From Strigamia acuminata (Eukaryota; Arthropoda; Chilopoda; Geophilomorpha; Linotaeniidae), in NCBI GenBank assembly GCA_949358305.1, contig OX442314.1, forward strand, positions 12,517,060 to 12,581,059: DNA of 64,000 nt, given 5' to 3'. Positions 12,452-24,295 of the stretch are shown here, piece after piece; position 1 is the stretch's first letter, and each line of letters opens with the position of its first letter. A program made the translations under genes and the position numbers. The notes beneath the pieces are model-generated. The model saw nothing but the letters and a program-made list of their open reading frames with translations. It did no database searches and had not been told where the DNA came from.

Positions 12452-12832
12452 TACTATACTCCTAACTCTCATTGATTGAGCCGGATTACGCCTAACTGTG
12501 GACTGTGCTCTACTACGCGGAAAAGTAGTTTTGTTTATTTTCAATGAATTCCAGTGTAAAAAGTGATTAGAATGGTGGATTTTATTATTTGGTAAAAAAT
12601 ATTTATTTCATTTGCTAAAATAAGCCTTTCCCCCTTTTAATCAATCTAACAATGTTAGCATAGTTTGTTGGTTTCTTTTGGCAGGTAAACAAAGGTTTAG
12701 TTTTTTATTGGTTGTTTTGCCTAGTTAGATTACAATTCTGGTGTAATGGGCTACTTTTTTGTGCCACTACACCAGTGATACGGCTCAACCAATTGGAGTT
12801 AAGACAATGTTGTATCGGTTTGGAGTATAGTA
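12452..12832. mobile_element. MITE (family A, copy 2)
   Basis: TACTATACTCC at the left end is inverted at the right end (GGAGTATAGTA, 12822-12832). The subterminal CACTACACCAGTGATACGGC followed by TCAACCAATTGG matches the copies at 817-992 and 21583-21645. Non-coding; more diverged than copy 4 at 30709. Confidence 0.6.
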
Positions 12833-13516
12833 GAAAAATAAATTAAAATAAGTTTGGTACTGTATAGTTTGTCCATGAAATTGGACGAGCAACTCGCTTT
12901 GCTTCCATTTTATTTCCATGTCGAATTCATTCATCCTTTCAAAGCCCGTCGTCATTGCATTCCATTAAGAAAATGTCAACTGCTTGTGACAAGTATTAGT
13001 GAACATGGGCTCTTCACATTAATGGGGAATGAAAGAGGATGGTGGGGGTAAAGATGACATCAAAAAAAAGTTGGAATCTGTCATTTGCAGGGGCGCAATA
13101 AAAATAATGTTAAGTGGCAAATGACTAATTGTCTTGTCTTGAAGACCTTTATAGAAATCAAAACAAAATGGATGGAAGATAACATTTTAAAAAATATATA
13201 ATAAATTCGTTTTTATTAAAATGTTTAGAAATGATAACAGTTTTTTTATACATGCACACAACGTTGCATTTTTATTAAATTTTCTTTTTCTATTTTTTTT
13301 TTTAAATTTTATTTTTTAATTAAAATGTGTAAAATAACGTGGAAGGGAGAATTCATGCGAGACGTTTTACAAAATTAGAATTAAAATGCAAAATAAAAGT
13401 CATATTCTTTTACTCTATGGAATGTGAAAGTGTAAAAACGAGGTTAAAAAGAATGATAATTAGCTGTGTGTAAGCATAATGGAATTTAGACTAAAACTCA
13501 AATGAGGTACGTGAAG

Positions 13517-13607
13517 AACGGTTCAAAAATACATTGAAATTATATTGCAATGTAATTTAAAATGCATTGGGTTTCATGAGGATGCATTTTGTAATACATT
13601 TTTGCGG
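13517..13607. repeat. Dispersed repeat R4, copy 2
   Basis: GGTTCAAAAATACATTG, then AATTATATTGCAATGTA, then AAAATGCATTGGGTTTCAT and GCATTTTGTAATACATTT. The same order, with few differences, is present at 58189-58275. The start GGTTCAAAAATACATT is inverted at the right edge of the 35090-35345 copy, suggesting it is the terminal sequence of a transposon. Confidence 0.6.
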
Positions 13608-14423
13608 GAATTGATAATAAGTGCTCAATAATGAAGCTCGTAAAAATGGACAATAGCTGGTTAAGCCAAGCTCTACCTGGAAATAATCCCCGGTTGAATA
13701 ACCGCGCAGGCGCAATCAGCAAACTTGAATAGCCGCGCAAAAAGCTAAGTAAGTTTGAATAAATGCTGCTATTTGGTTTGCAAATAATATAGATTTCTGT
13801 ACTTAATTCTGCGAAACGTTACATATTTTAGAATGCAATTATTTTGTACAATTTTTTTGGTGTGATATTTTTAATTTTGTTCATTTTTGTGGAAGAAAAT
13901 CTACTTTGATTATTTTTAGCATCCATTTTTTTGTTTGTGTTGTGCTTAGGTGGCATTTGTGAACGCTTAATTTGATTTTTTTCTATTTTTCAATTGAAAC
14001 TTACAACAGCACTCAGACCACACCTCATTTAACTCGATTGCAGTTGAGCAAACAGCGTTGCAATCACATTCTTCGAGCATTTCAACAAAGTTTCGACGAA
14101 TTAGTTACAGCGTCTCAGGTACTGTAAAGAATTGATTTGTTGGAAATTTCATATTTTAAAAGCTTCGCGCAACTTTAAAGTTAATGGAAAACTTGTGTTT
14201 TTACGATGAATTCATGCGGTTGGCATGATTTGAGCTATTTTAATCTAAGTGCAGATTGATTATCGAAACATTCAGGCAGCTTGGGCGGTTGGAATTTGTT
14301 TTCAAAGGAAAATAGGAAATTCTGTTCTACTTGTTGGTAGTCTTGTCGGTTTAAGAGGCTGGAAAGATATCAAGCTTGGCTTAGAAGGGAGAAATTTTTG
14401 AAATGTTGGGATTGCCAGAGACT

Positions 14424-14600
14424 TTATTAGTTATAATCCTGTTGTTTGTAATGAAACAAATTAAATTTCATCTAAACCTTGCACAATAAGGTGTTTGCAC
14501 TATCCCCTCGAGGCGAACCTGATTAAAACTATCTGCATGGTTGACCCACGACACACCCAGTGAAGTCAGACTTGTCCTGTTACAGCCAATTAAACTAGCT
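14424..14600 (+). repeat. Dispersed repeat R2, copy 1
   Basis: Shares TTGTTTGTAATGAAACAAAT, then TAAATT, CTCGAGGC, CTGATTAAAACTATC and CAATTAAACTA, in the same order and spacing, with 59939-60108. The second copy lies directly behind repeat R1, so R1 and R2 may be parts of one larger element. Nature unknown. Confidence 0.55.
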
Positions 14601-16429
14601 TGCTGCCGCCATGCAAATCCCATCCGGTGCACATTTCAAGATACTGGTAATAAGCGTTCATTGTTACACAAATATGATGAACATTGTAAGTGTTGACTCA
14701 GAGGGGAAAAATTGTAAATGAACGGCGAATAGATTAATGTAAAACAATACAACTCCAGTATGAGCCATTTATTTGGATTAACTTATTATTTTAATGATGA
14801 AATTAGATCACTTATCTCTGAACTTCACAACACTTCAGCCAAATCAGTCAAATTACTATATTGACTTTTTATGCTAAATGACTTACAACCCCATGCTGCC
14901 AGGTTCAAGTTGGCACCTGGATCTGTGTAAGCGGGGCTCACCAATAAGAGCCGGCCCCGATTAAGCGCCGGGGTTTCCAAGTTACCTAAAAAACCCGTTT
15001 TTTTGGAAAAATAGGTAATGTTTCGCACAGTCGTGAATAAGCGCCGGGCTTCAAATAGGATCCGGGCGAGCCGATAAGAAAGTATTAAACGACCCGGCGT
15101 TGAAACGATATTTGAATTACAGATAATTCAGATAATGATAAGTTCAATTTGGATTTTAACTTTGATTGCATCTATTTACGGCCTGGACCGGACAGTTCTG
15201 ATCCAGACAGCTGACACAGCATACAGACAGGTTTGCTGTACCCAACAATGTTAAATTCCCTCTCCCATCCAGACAGTCTGGGACTCTTTCTATGTTTGGG
15301 CTGGGCCATACAGAGTAAACTGTACTAGTGGTTCTCGAAGGTCCACCATTTTATCGTTGAAACGCAAAGATTAGATAAACGAACAACCACATGTCTATTT
15401 ACGTACTACTCAGATGTTTCTGCACCTAGGGAAAGTAATTAAGGATTATAGAGACTTAGTAGAGCAATGTTAGGTTACCGGCCCGTAATGCTTTAGGAGA
15501 AAATATGATAAGGGTCTATCGGTAACTTATTGGGATGAAAAATACTCATCCGTTGCATTACTTAGTTTGTGAAGCGTTGGCTTATATGGAAATCACTCTT
15601 CCGCTCGTCAAAATCCTGGAAATTGAAGGAAATGTGTGGAATCTTTGACATTTTGTTTTAAATTTTCAATCAAGAGTTCTTCTGAATCAATAATTTTCCT
15701 CCATAATTTTGAAATCGATTTACGATTAAAGCATTTCAGATTGGCATAAGAAGACAAGATTTTCATGTGATGATTGCATTAGGTTTGAATCGGTTTGGGA
15801 AACCAACCGACGCCTATGATGGAACGAAGAGAGAGACACAGCTGTTACGAACATCTTGCATTGCTAATTTTCTTCTAACCGTGGTGCTTCATTTCCATTC
15901 TCAACTTAATGAATATCACTTCTGGTTTCTCTGCCATTTATCTGTGTTCATTGCAAAGTTATTTTAAAATACCGTAAATTTTATAATTGCGGCCTGAGCA
16001 CCGGCTCAATTTATTAAGAAAAAAAATAATCTCTGCTCTATTATCACTTTGCACATTTATAAAGTAATTTAGACTAAACGGCATTTTAAACAACATATTT
16101 AAACTGCTTGTCTTGATCTAACTCCAAAAAACGGAGACCTAATTTAGTCTGTTTTTAGTTGCACTGGGCATGCGCACAACATTTAAACAACAAACATGTT
16201 TAAACACAGACCTAAATATGCTGACTGTGAACTGAGGGATTGTGGGTAAGAAGCGTGTGCTTACAGGTAGCGGCAACAGTAAATTCTTTTTCACTTCCTG
16301 TCAATGTTATGTCTGCCTGAAATCTGCACACAAACACAATTTCCGAATAATGGTTAGCAAATGTTGCGTGATTTTGATTTGTGAGACGTCACAATCCAGA
16401 CGTATTTATTTAAATTTAACTTAAAAAAA

Positions 16430-16580
16430 ATGCAAAAAATAAAGGGAAAAACGAGTAGAAACGAGAAAAAACGAGAAAATAAGGGAATAACGAGAAAAAA
16501 AACGAGAAAATGAGGGAATAACGAGAGAAAAACGGAAAAAACGATAAAATGAGGGAATAACGAGAGAAAAACGGAAAATA
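16430..16580. repeat. A-rich minisatellite, ~39-bp unit
   Basis: Degenerate tandem copies of a unit including GAGGGAATAACGAGA and GAAAAACGGAAAA. The last two units are almost identical, the earlier ones shorter and more variable. Minus-strand open frames (F/S/L/P-rich, internally repetitive) are products of this array and not genes. Confidence 0.7.
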
Positions 16581-16857
16581 GGATTGAAATTTGTGGAGTA
16601 AAAAGCCAAACTGGAAGTTGGAGAGCATTCATGACGTCACTTCATCCCAACAATGCCGCCTCCTCTCACAAGCTGGGTGCCTTTTGCAGTGCGCAGTCCA
16701 GTAGTATTTAGGTCTGTAGTTTAACTACAATTTAATGACTTTTCGAATGCGCCTAATGTGGTTTTTACAGGCGAATATCATCAGGATGTGCGTATTACGT
16801 CATCCTGAATCACATGAGGTTATTTGAGACATTTTGGATTATGTTTTTGATCTTGAC

Positions 16858-18137
16858 CAGTGTTGGGCCCGCTAACCAAATTTCGCTATCGCTACTTTAG
16901 CGAAGCTATCGCTATTTTAGCGAAAGAAAAAATCGCTACTTTCATAAAATTAGCGATTTTTTTTTAGCGAAGCTAACAAAAAATGATAAATTAGCGAGAA
17001 AATCAGCGAAAATTTCGCTGATTGTCTCGCTAATTAATACGTTTTCACGACGTAAACTCAAAAACGAAAAAATGTCAACCTACCGTTCCCGTCCGGTATC
17101 TTGATGCTAAATTCGTACTGTGCACCCCATTCTGTGCAGAAGATTTTCAAATTCCAGTTGTTATTTAGCAGTATTAAGCCTAATATTTGGCTTAATGCTG
17201 CTAAAATAAAGTAAATAAACAACAATAAACTCATCATTAAAAGTAATTTACAGCGTAGTACCAAAATATTTTTGTTCATTGACTTTAGTTTTGCATTATT
17301 AGGTTGTATTATACAGTATATAAAATGTTTGGTTTAATACTGCTAAATAACAACTGGAATAAGCAAATTGTCTGCGCAGAATTAGATGTGCATTACAATT
17401 TTAGCTGCAAGATACCGGGCGGGAACTATACTGTAGGTGATGATACGGAGGAAAACGAATTCTGTTTAGATGAACCCGTGTTTTTTAATGGACACCAAAA
17501 TGTTCGCCCGATACGAATTTTGATGTTTTCGGTACTAAAAAGGGATTTAAAAATTCTGAAACCAGGCTCATTCGATTGGAAATTGCATTCTGCACGAGCC
17601 TGTATATTTTTTCTTTTGATTCGGTAAAGAAAAAGTACTTTTTTTACGATTGTAACCAGCGACCGCATGGCAAATGTAGTGGGAAATTCGAATTCGACCA
17701 TAAAAAAACCAAAAATATGAAAAATGAACCGATTAGAATATTTAAAATATGTTTCCTGTGCAGAATTTGCCGCTCTTTCAAAGGGTGCCAATAATTTTTT
17801 GACCTGAACTTTAGGTTTTTTTTTAATTACTAAAAAACGATCTGTCAATTACAGATTTCAGATTACAGATTTCGCAGGGATACAGCATAAAATCCTTACT
17901 TGTTTAATTGTCTGTAATAGGGAAAAAAAACAAGAAATAAAAGAATAAAAAAAAATTAATTTATTTTATATAGTTAGCGAAAAACTAGCGAAATATTAGC
18001 GATAAAATAGCTAAAATTAGCGATTTTTTAGCTAACTATTACCAGTTAGCGATAGCGACAATTAGCGAAATGTAAATTTTGGGGAAAAAGCGAAATTTTA
18101 GCGAAGCTATTCTTGTTGGTTAGCGATCCCAACACTG
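16858..18137. mobile_element. hAT transposon derivative, 1280 bp, 8-bp target duplication
   Basis: Left end CAGTGTTGGGCCCGCTAACC and right end (read on the minus strand) CAGTGTTGGGATCGCTAACC form inverted repeats. ATCTTGAC occurs directly before (16850-16857) and after (18138-18145) as a perfect 8-bp target duplication, the length made by hAT transposases. Both subterminal regions are dense in TAGCGA words, the presumed transposase-binding sites. No transposase is encoded; the interior contains a palindromic MITE-like block (17081-17435) and about 400 bp of unassigned sequence. Non-autonomous. Confidence 0.88.
17081..17435. mobile_element. Palindromic MITE (family B, copy 1) inside the hAT element
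   Basis: Arms GGTATCTTGATGCTAAATTC (left) and its diverged reverse complement (right), each continuing through TTCTGTGCAG and CCAGTTGTTATTTAGC, enclose an unpaired centre. The ends carry TA-containing sequence (right end CTGTA). It is related to copies split at 42365/53851 and at 35781-36040. The stretch 17232-17246 preserves, without interruption, the site where the 11 kb Gypsy element entered the other copy. The 17304-17627 open frame is accidental. Confidence 0.75.
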
Positions 18138-18696
18138 ATCTTGACATTAGCGTAAATCATGGCATGACAGCTCTTGATCCCGAGGGAAACATCCAACATC
18201 GATCAGGGACACGAGGAGATGGATGGAACTGCAAAACAGAACATACCATCACATCAAACATCAATACGTCACGTGCGCGGAGATGTAACTACATTTATTT
18301 TTTTTCGGAAAACGATGATGATTTCTTCGGTTTCGTCCAAAATGCCCGAACTTAACCGATGTTTTGTTTGCACTCGTGGTATTACGAATCATAATTTACT
18401 GCTGCGCAATACTTTTTGAAAAAATGATGTCTCAAATCATCGGTAGATGGTGACACCCAAACTACGAACTTTTTTGGCGCCTGTTTTCTTTGTGGCTTAA
18501 CTGCACATCACTGTTGCAAAACTCTCACCATGCGGCGTTGTTTAAACTGACGTCATCATTTGATGCTTTCTTCGTTTCTCCAAGAGAGTGCATTTCCCGT
18601 TCTTTGGTTCGATTCAAGCGCACATGTTGATCATCCGTCGATCGAATTAAGTTTTATTTTTAATTTTTAATTTTTTTTTTATTTGAAAGAAAAATA
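18138..18696 (+). promoter_or_regulatory. Upstream and 5' UTR region of TRIM9
   Basis: About 550 bases between the hAT target duplication and the TRIM9 start codon. No clear TATA box or initiator was found; sequence just before the ATG is T/A-rich with AAATAATGG as start context. A non-coding first exon further upstream is possible. The hAT insertion ends about 550 bases before the coding start and may have altered the promoter. Confidence 0.35.
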
Positions 18697-19452
18697 ATGG
18701 AGGAAGAATTGAAATGCCCCGTGTGCAAACAACTGTACGACAATCCGGTTTTATTGCCATGCTATCATTCACTTTGCTTGAATTGTGCCGTCGAAAATCA
18801 ACAGCAGGCGACCAAGACCCAACCACGATCCGAAGAAAGTCTAACTAGCAACATTAGTGAAGTGAGTTCGGATAATCCGGACATGGATAAAGTGAGCATT
18901 CTCAGTGAAACTGACAGTGGAGTTATGTGCATAAGTCGTCCGGGAAGCTGCGGTGATGCGCGAATCGTTGCATTCCCGCCTCTGCAGAGCAATTCTCTTT
19001 CTCTCACCTGTACAGTTTGCAATAAAATCGTGTACTTCGACGACAACGGGGCAAATAATCTACCGAAGAATAAAGCCATGAAAAATATAGTGGACAAATA
19101 CGGCGAGACAAAAATGTGGACGAATAAATGCCAGTTGTGCGAATCGGAACCGAAAGAAGCAACCGTCAAGTGCGAACAGTGCGAGGTTTTCTACTGCGAT
19201 TCGTGCCGAGAGGGTTGTCATCCGTCGCGCGGTCCCTTAGCCAAACACAACTTGCTGCCCACGCAGCAGAGCAAGGCAGTGGAGCCCGTCAAAAGCAGGG
19301 GAAGCGATTCCAAGTGTGTCGATCACGGCGAAGATTCAATCTCCATGTATTGCATGGTGTGCGAGACTCCGCTGTGTTCATCGTGCATACAAGACGGACG
19401 ACACCTCACTCACGATGTGCAAGCCATCAATACCATCTGTAAGGCTCAGAAG
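18697..19452 (+). CDS. Trim9: TRIM9-type E3 ubiquitin ligase, exon 1 (RING, B-box 1, B-box 2)
   Basis: This exon encodes the first 252 residues of a class I TRIM protein of the TRIM9/TRIM67 (MADD-2) group, cytoplasmic E3 ligases best known for axon guidance and branching. The RING is split, as in this family: CPVC (7-10), C22-x-H24, C27 and C30, then an acidic/serine linker of about 70 residues before the last pair at C105 and C108. B-box 1 starts at C145 (CQLC) and B-box 2 at C207 (CVDH); the exon ends CKAQK. The ATG at 18697 immediately precedes the RING, as expected. The donor GTTAGT at 19453 keeps phase 0 and joins exon 2 at 29130; an alternative GTAAGG at 19440 would change the phase. 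Exons 1-5 are intact, but the FN3/SPRY exons downstream are decayed. Confidence 0.9.
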
Positions 19453-21582
19453 GTTAGTCGTGTTTTAATATGAATTTTTCAAATTGTTTTGTCACTTGGC
19501 GGCGCTTTTTTGAAAGATGTTCATTTTTATTTTTTATTTGACTTTTTGTTAAAGTTGGAGGTGTTTTGGGTGAATTTTTTTGCGTAAATTAGATGTTGTT
19601 TCCTATTTGACTTGGTCTTTAAATGTAAGGTAAGTGGTGGACTGGCGCCAGTCCGCGGAAGCTTTGAATTGCTTCACTGCACTAATATAAATGCATTGAG
19701 CCAGAACGAGGCACACGAAAAGGGCGTCGAGACGTACTTCCGCCGTGTGAATTCGTTGAGTGGTCCAAATTGTCAATCATCAAGTTGGGGAAAAATAGTT
19801 TGCTCAAGGAATTAAAGGGTAAATTGGAACTTTCTGGTGTGGTTTTTTCTGATTGACTGTTAATTAAGAGTTTTGGGAATTGATTTTGAATGTTTTTGGC
19901 TTCGATCGAATGTTTATTTTTGTTTCGGGATAATAAATTTTATTTTTCGTTGTGATGTAAGTGGTCGCAGAGTGGAAAATAAATTAAAGAATTTTTTTTT
20001 TTTTTTTTTAGATTCGATTTTTATTCTAGGGAAATTTTTTGTTTTAAATTTCAATATTTTAGGCAATGCAGCAGTTGCTTGCTGCTTTTGTTAAAGGAAA
20101 AATGGGTTAGGCTTGACTGATTCGAGTTTTTATGATTATTCTCTTCTCTTGCACTTCGTTTACATGCCAGAAAATTTCAAGAGATTTCCTGTGTGATTGG
20201 AATTTGCCAGCCAGCCATGTAAACATCAACATCCTTTAATTTGCATTAAAAAGAAAATCTGCTCTTTTGAAGACGAATATTCATGAGTTTATTTGATTTT
20301 CTGTACTCCGTCGTGGTGGGGGAATTAAGTGTCAAGTTTATTCCTACTATTCTTTTTCTTCCCTTGTCCAAAAATGTCAATTCGTTAAAGGGAAACATAT
20401 TTTAGCTTTCTCAGAGAATGAAAAGTTTTTATTATCTATTTTTTTCCTGACTGAAAAAGAATTAACACTGTTTGGTTTGCATTCATGACGAAAATTGTAC
20501 ACACAAACATTTAAATTTTAGAAATATATAAATAATAAACATTCATTTATCTCTGTTTAAACTGTAGAAATGATTCACATGTAAAATAGTAATTTTATTC
20601 CAGTTGCTAAGAGATAAAGTGATTGCGGTGCCAGCAGGTGGAATTTTCGCGCTTAATCAAAATATTAGAAAAAGAAACGTTTATATGCAAACAATTTTTT
20701 CACTTAAAAACAAAAACTCATCACGTTTCTGCGGAAAATTGCAATTTAAAATGTCTTTATCATCAATAGTTTTTTAAGAAAGAGTTTTATCTTATCTTAT
20801 CTACTGAAATTGCAATTAAATTGATTCCCAAATGGTGGTAATGTGATAAATTATCACACAAGTTTTGTGGTGTTAATGCATTGATTTTAAAGAGGGAATT
20901 TTATGGGTTGCGTTAAGAGTTGTCATAAGCTGGACGCTTCGGGTGGTGGGGTTATAGCAATGCTTATGCTAGTAGGAACGAGGATGTGGGAAGAGAATAG
21001 CAGTTGTCTGATCCGTGAATCGAAGTCGCGTGTGCCGGAAAGAGCAAACCCCATGTGGTGAGAAGAAGGGAAATTGCTTCAACTACTCTATTCTGCCTTT
21101 TTGATGTCAGATTCATCTGCGTTTTAACTATGACTTTTCAGTAGGATTGTTAAGCATAATGATTCTTTTGAATAAGTTTTAGTGCGAAATCGCCAAACAG
21201 TTTGTAAGGTCGTGATTTCTTTCTTGTAAATATTGTTTGTCCATCGTCCAGACTGATAAGACAATTGCGAAGATATGAAGCAAAATATTAATTGTATGAA
21301 TAACAAATAAATGATGTTATTTATGGCTTGTACAAACGTACACAAATTCGGTACTTTAAAGAAAGTTCCGCCAGAGGGCGTGCCCTAATATGCGCACTGG
21401 AAAAACCCAAAATAATTGCTGCCCTGCATTTATGGCTGGACTAAAACCATAAAGAAATTAGTTTTATTAATTTATTATAATTTATAATTTGTCGGGAAAG
21501 CAAGCAATTTTTGAATTTTTTGATTGGTTGTTTTGTCTGGAAAGCACTCAACATGTATTTTGGCCAACTTTTATGTGTAACT

Positions 21583-21645
21583 ACACCAGTGAAATGGCTC
21601 GACCAATGGGAAAAAGTATAATCTTATGGTGAGCCAGAGTATAGT
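21583..21645. mobile_element. MITE family A remnant (one end)
   Basis: AACTACACCAGTGAAATGGC, then TCGACCAATGGG and a terminal AGAGTATAGT match the right ends of the family A copies at 12452-12832 and 817-992. The matching left end could not be placed with confidence, so this copy is truncated or strongly diverged. Confidence 0.5.
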
Positions 21646-22822
21646 CGACAAGAACAGATCTAAGCGGAAGCATTGCGGGCACAAATCAAAACTAATAGCG
21701 GCTAAAGTGTTACTTGTGCAAACTAACACAACTGGGAAGTAAATGGTGATCTAATGTGTCCCAGGCTATATATCAAGCGAGTCATGTTAGGTGTTAGGAT
21801 TTGTTGCCGTTTACATGTGATAGGTCAAGCAATTACAGTGTGGTTTTAAGGGAGTTAGACGATGTGAGGCCTTGTGTCTGGCTCCTTTGACATTCGGTCT
21901 TTAATATGGGAATTTGAGCACTTTGCTGGTTAAATTGCTTTAATTTTTCTTGTGGAAACTAAAATAATTGTTATGATTGTTACAGACAATAAGAAAGTCT
22001 AAAAGTGAATCATGGGGTCGCCAACTCGTTTATTAAATAACAAAAGAGGAGTTGGACACTTGAAATGTGGATTGTGGATTATTAAAATGAGGAAATAAAT
22101 TTTATATTTCACTTTTCAATATCTGGGATTTGTTATTTAAACAAATTTGAACAAATGAATTGATTTTGTTTGAATGTTTGAGGTTTCAGTTGTGGCTTTT
22201 ACAATGATTAAATTTTGTTTTTTTGTAAGTTTGGGGTAGATTTATTCTTTTATTTTTATGGGAAGATGAATTACGATAGAATTTTATTTCTGGTAGATTA
22301 GGAGTGGGGAGATGGAATGTGTCAGCGTTTATTGGTTTTCTTTTTAATTATCGTCTGACGGTTTTTAATCGAGGCAGAAGAAAAAATTGCTAGCAGAGGA
22401 AAAACTAAATATTTTTAGTTAGTTTTTTTAAGCTCAAAAACAAACTTTGAGGTGAAGGAAATTGAGTAGCGATAGAAATTACTAAAAGAAAACCAATTTA
22501 GGTAAAAGCCGAGAAAACGAGTGCGGGTAATTGTAAATAACTTTAATAATTTGAAATTGATGCAAGAAAGTTTGCAAAAACGTTTATGAAAATATTTTTA
22601 TTTAGAAATTGCTTTCCTTTTGAATTTATTTTATTTTAGTTGTTTTTATTTCTATTTTTTCACTTTATGCAATTTTGTCCTTTAAACGAGAGGTGTTCCG
22701 TGGTTCAAGTAAGAGCTATTTTATCTAGTCTAATGGGTGATTGACAACTCACAGTAAAAAATAATAATAATAAAACAAGATTTAAAATAAAATTTCTGCA
22801 CCTCAACTTTAAGTTTGTTTTA

Positions 22823-22825
<3 letters not shown>

Positions 22826-22880
<55 letters not shown>
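22826..22880. repeat. (ATT)n microsatellite
   Basis: About 18 uninterrupted ATT units followed by a poly-T run. Simple sequence in TRIM9 intron 1. Confidence 0.95.
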
Positions 22881-22881
<1 letters not shown>

Positions 22882-23440
22882 TTTTTTTTTTTTAGAAATT
22901 TTAACTTTTTCTTGTTATCTGAGAAAAATAAATGAACAACTTGGAGTTATGAGTTTCTACGATGAGTCGGTGAATGGCATCTCGTGGTCGCTAAGACTCG
23001 GTAATCTTAATTGACGCTGAGTCTCAGCCGCGGTCTCAACTTGATGAAGAAGCAAGGATTGATTTTGTATTGCATTGGGAGGTAGATAAAAATGAAATAT
23101 GTCACGGTTCAAGCTTAAATCGACATTTTTTGTCGATTGATGCGAAAATAGCTTCAATCACCTTTTTTCTGTCGTGGTTATTATTTCTGTGTTGCCACTT
23201 GCCACTTGTTTTAAAGACTCGATTTAAAGAAGTTGATTTTTTATTTACTTGTCGCTGTATGATTGGATTTAAAAGATGTCTGCATCATTTATTTAAAAGT
23301 GGGAGACTTCAGCCAAGTTTTCATGCTGTGGGTGTGCGGTGTTAGATTTTTTTAAGCATTTGGTCTTTCTAGTTTGCTGCTGATTGAGTTTCTGTGAGGC
23401 GACTTTTTCCGTTGACCCATTCTTATTGTGAGCGTTAAAC

Positions 23441-23590
23441 CGTAAAAGCTGCTCGTTTTCTCAAGCAAAATAAAACGGGCGTACAGTACAGTAGTGAAAA
23501 AGAATGGATGTGGAAGATAACATTACGCTTTTTTCCCTTTTTTTCAGCGTAAAGATCTTTTACGCAATTTTTACGCTTCAGTTGCACGGG
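23441..23590. repeat. Dispersed repeat R3, copy 2
   Basis: CGTAAAAGCTGCTCGTTTTC at the left and TTTTTACGCTTCAGTTGCAC at the right match the copy at 8841-9012 in the same order. The CGTAAA/TTTACG pair at the ends is an inverted repeat, consistent with a MITE remnant. Confidence 0.5.
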
Positions 23591-24295
23591 ATACCTAAAT
23601 TGGCACAAAAAATACCAACCAAAAAACGATGGTCACGACTTAATTGGAGCTTTGTAAATCTGTCTGTATGAGAACATTTTATTGGAGAAAATGTTATTTG
23701 GTTTTGTATTTACTTTGCTTTCGCCTCTATTTCTGACGTTTCATTATTAAGGTAAATGAACTCAGACACCAAACTGGACATGAGTTTACAGTTAACTCGG
23801 AAACGGGATATAAAGATAACAATTTCTTAATCTTTTACTTTTTATTAAAACAAACGACACGTTGGTAATGATTAATTATGGATACAAAGCCTGCACGTCG
23901 CGACTAGTCGTTAGTTGTCACGACAAGAGAGAATTGCTAGCAGTGATCTGTCCCAAGTGACTTTAAGAACGAAAATTGTCTGCTTGAATTTCTATCATAA
24001 CCAAATAATAAAAGTTAAGACGCAGACAACTTCGAACATGGTGAAATGCAAAACACTTAAAAAGTTCTTGTGTGGAACGACCTCTTTTATATCTTTGGAA
24101 ATTAAACTGGACATACTAATATTAATTAATATAATAATAATATAATATAGGGAATAATAATTAATATTGGTTAATGTCATTATAACGAGTTCGGAGCAGT
24201 GGAATGGAACATTGAATTTGTAAAACGATTGATTCTATTATTATTTATTATTTATATTAATTTTAATAACGAAGCTAATGAAATTAATATTAGTG

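Larger units (their letters stand above)
12833..16429. other. Non-coding stretch with dispersed repeats
   Basis: No gene supported. Holds a fragment of repeat R4 (13517-13607), a copy of repeat R2 (14424-14600), and clusters of AATAAGCGCCGG / AATAACCGCGC words at 13680-13740 and 14940-15110 that look like decayed hAT subterminal repeats. A TACCGTAAATTTTATAATT end at about 15970 may be a fragment of the family at 28573-28786. Confidence 0.5.

Noticed and set aside
17304-17848. Open frames of 107 and 140 residues inside the hAT element, considered as transposase remains
   Set aside because: They overlap on opposite strands, cover the palindromic MITE arm and show no transposase motif.
22826-22880. 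CRISPR-like regular array
   Set aside because: It is an ATT microsatellite; no array with spacers exists in the window, as expected for an animal genome.
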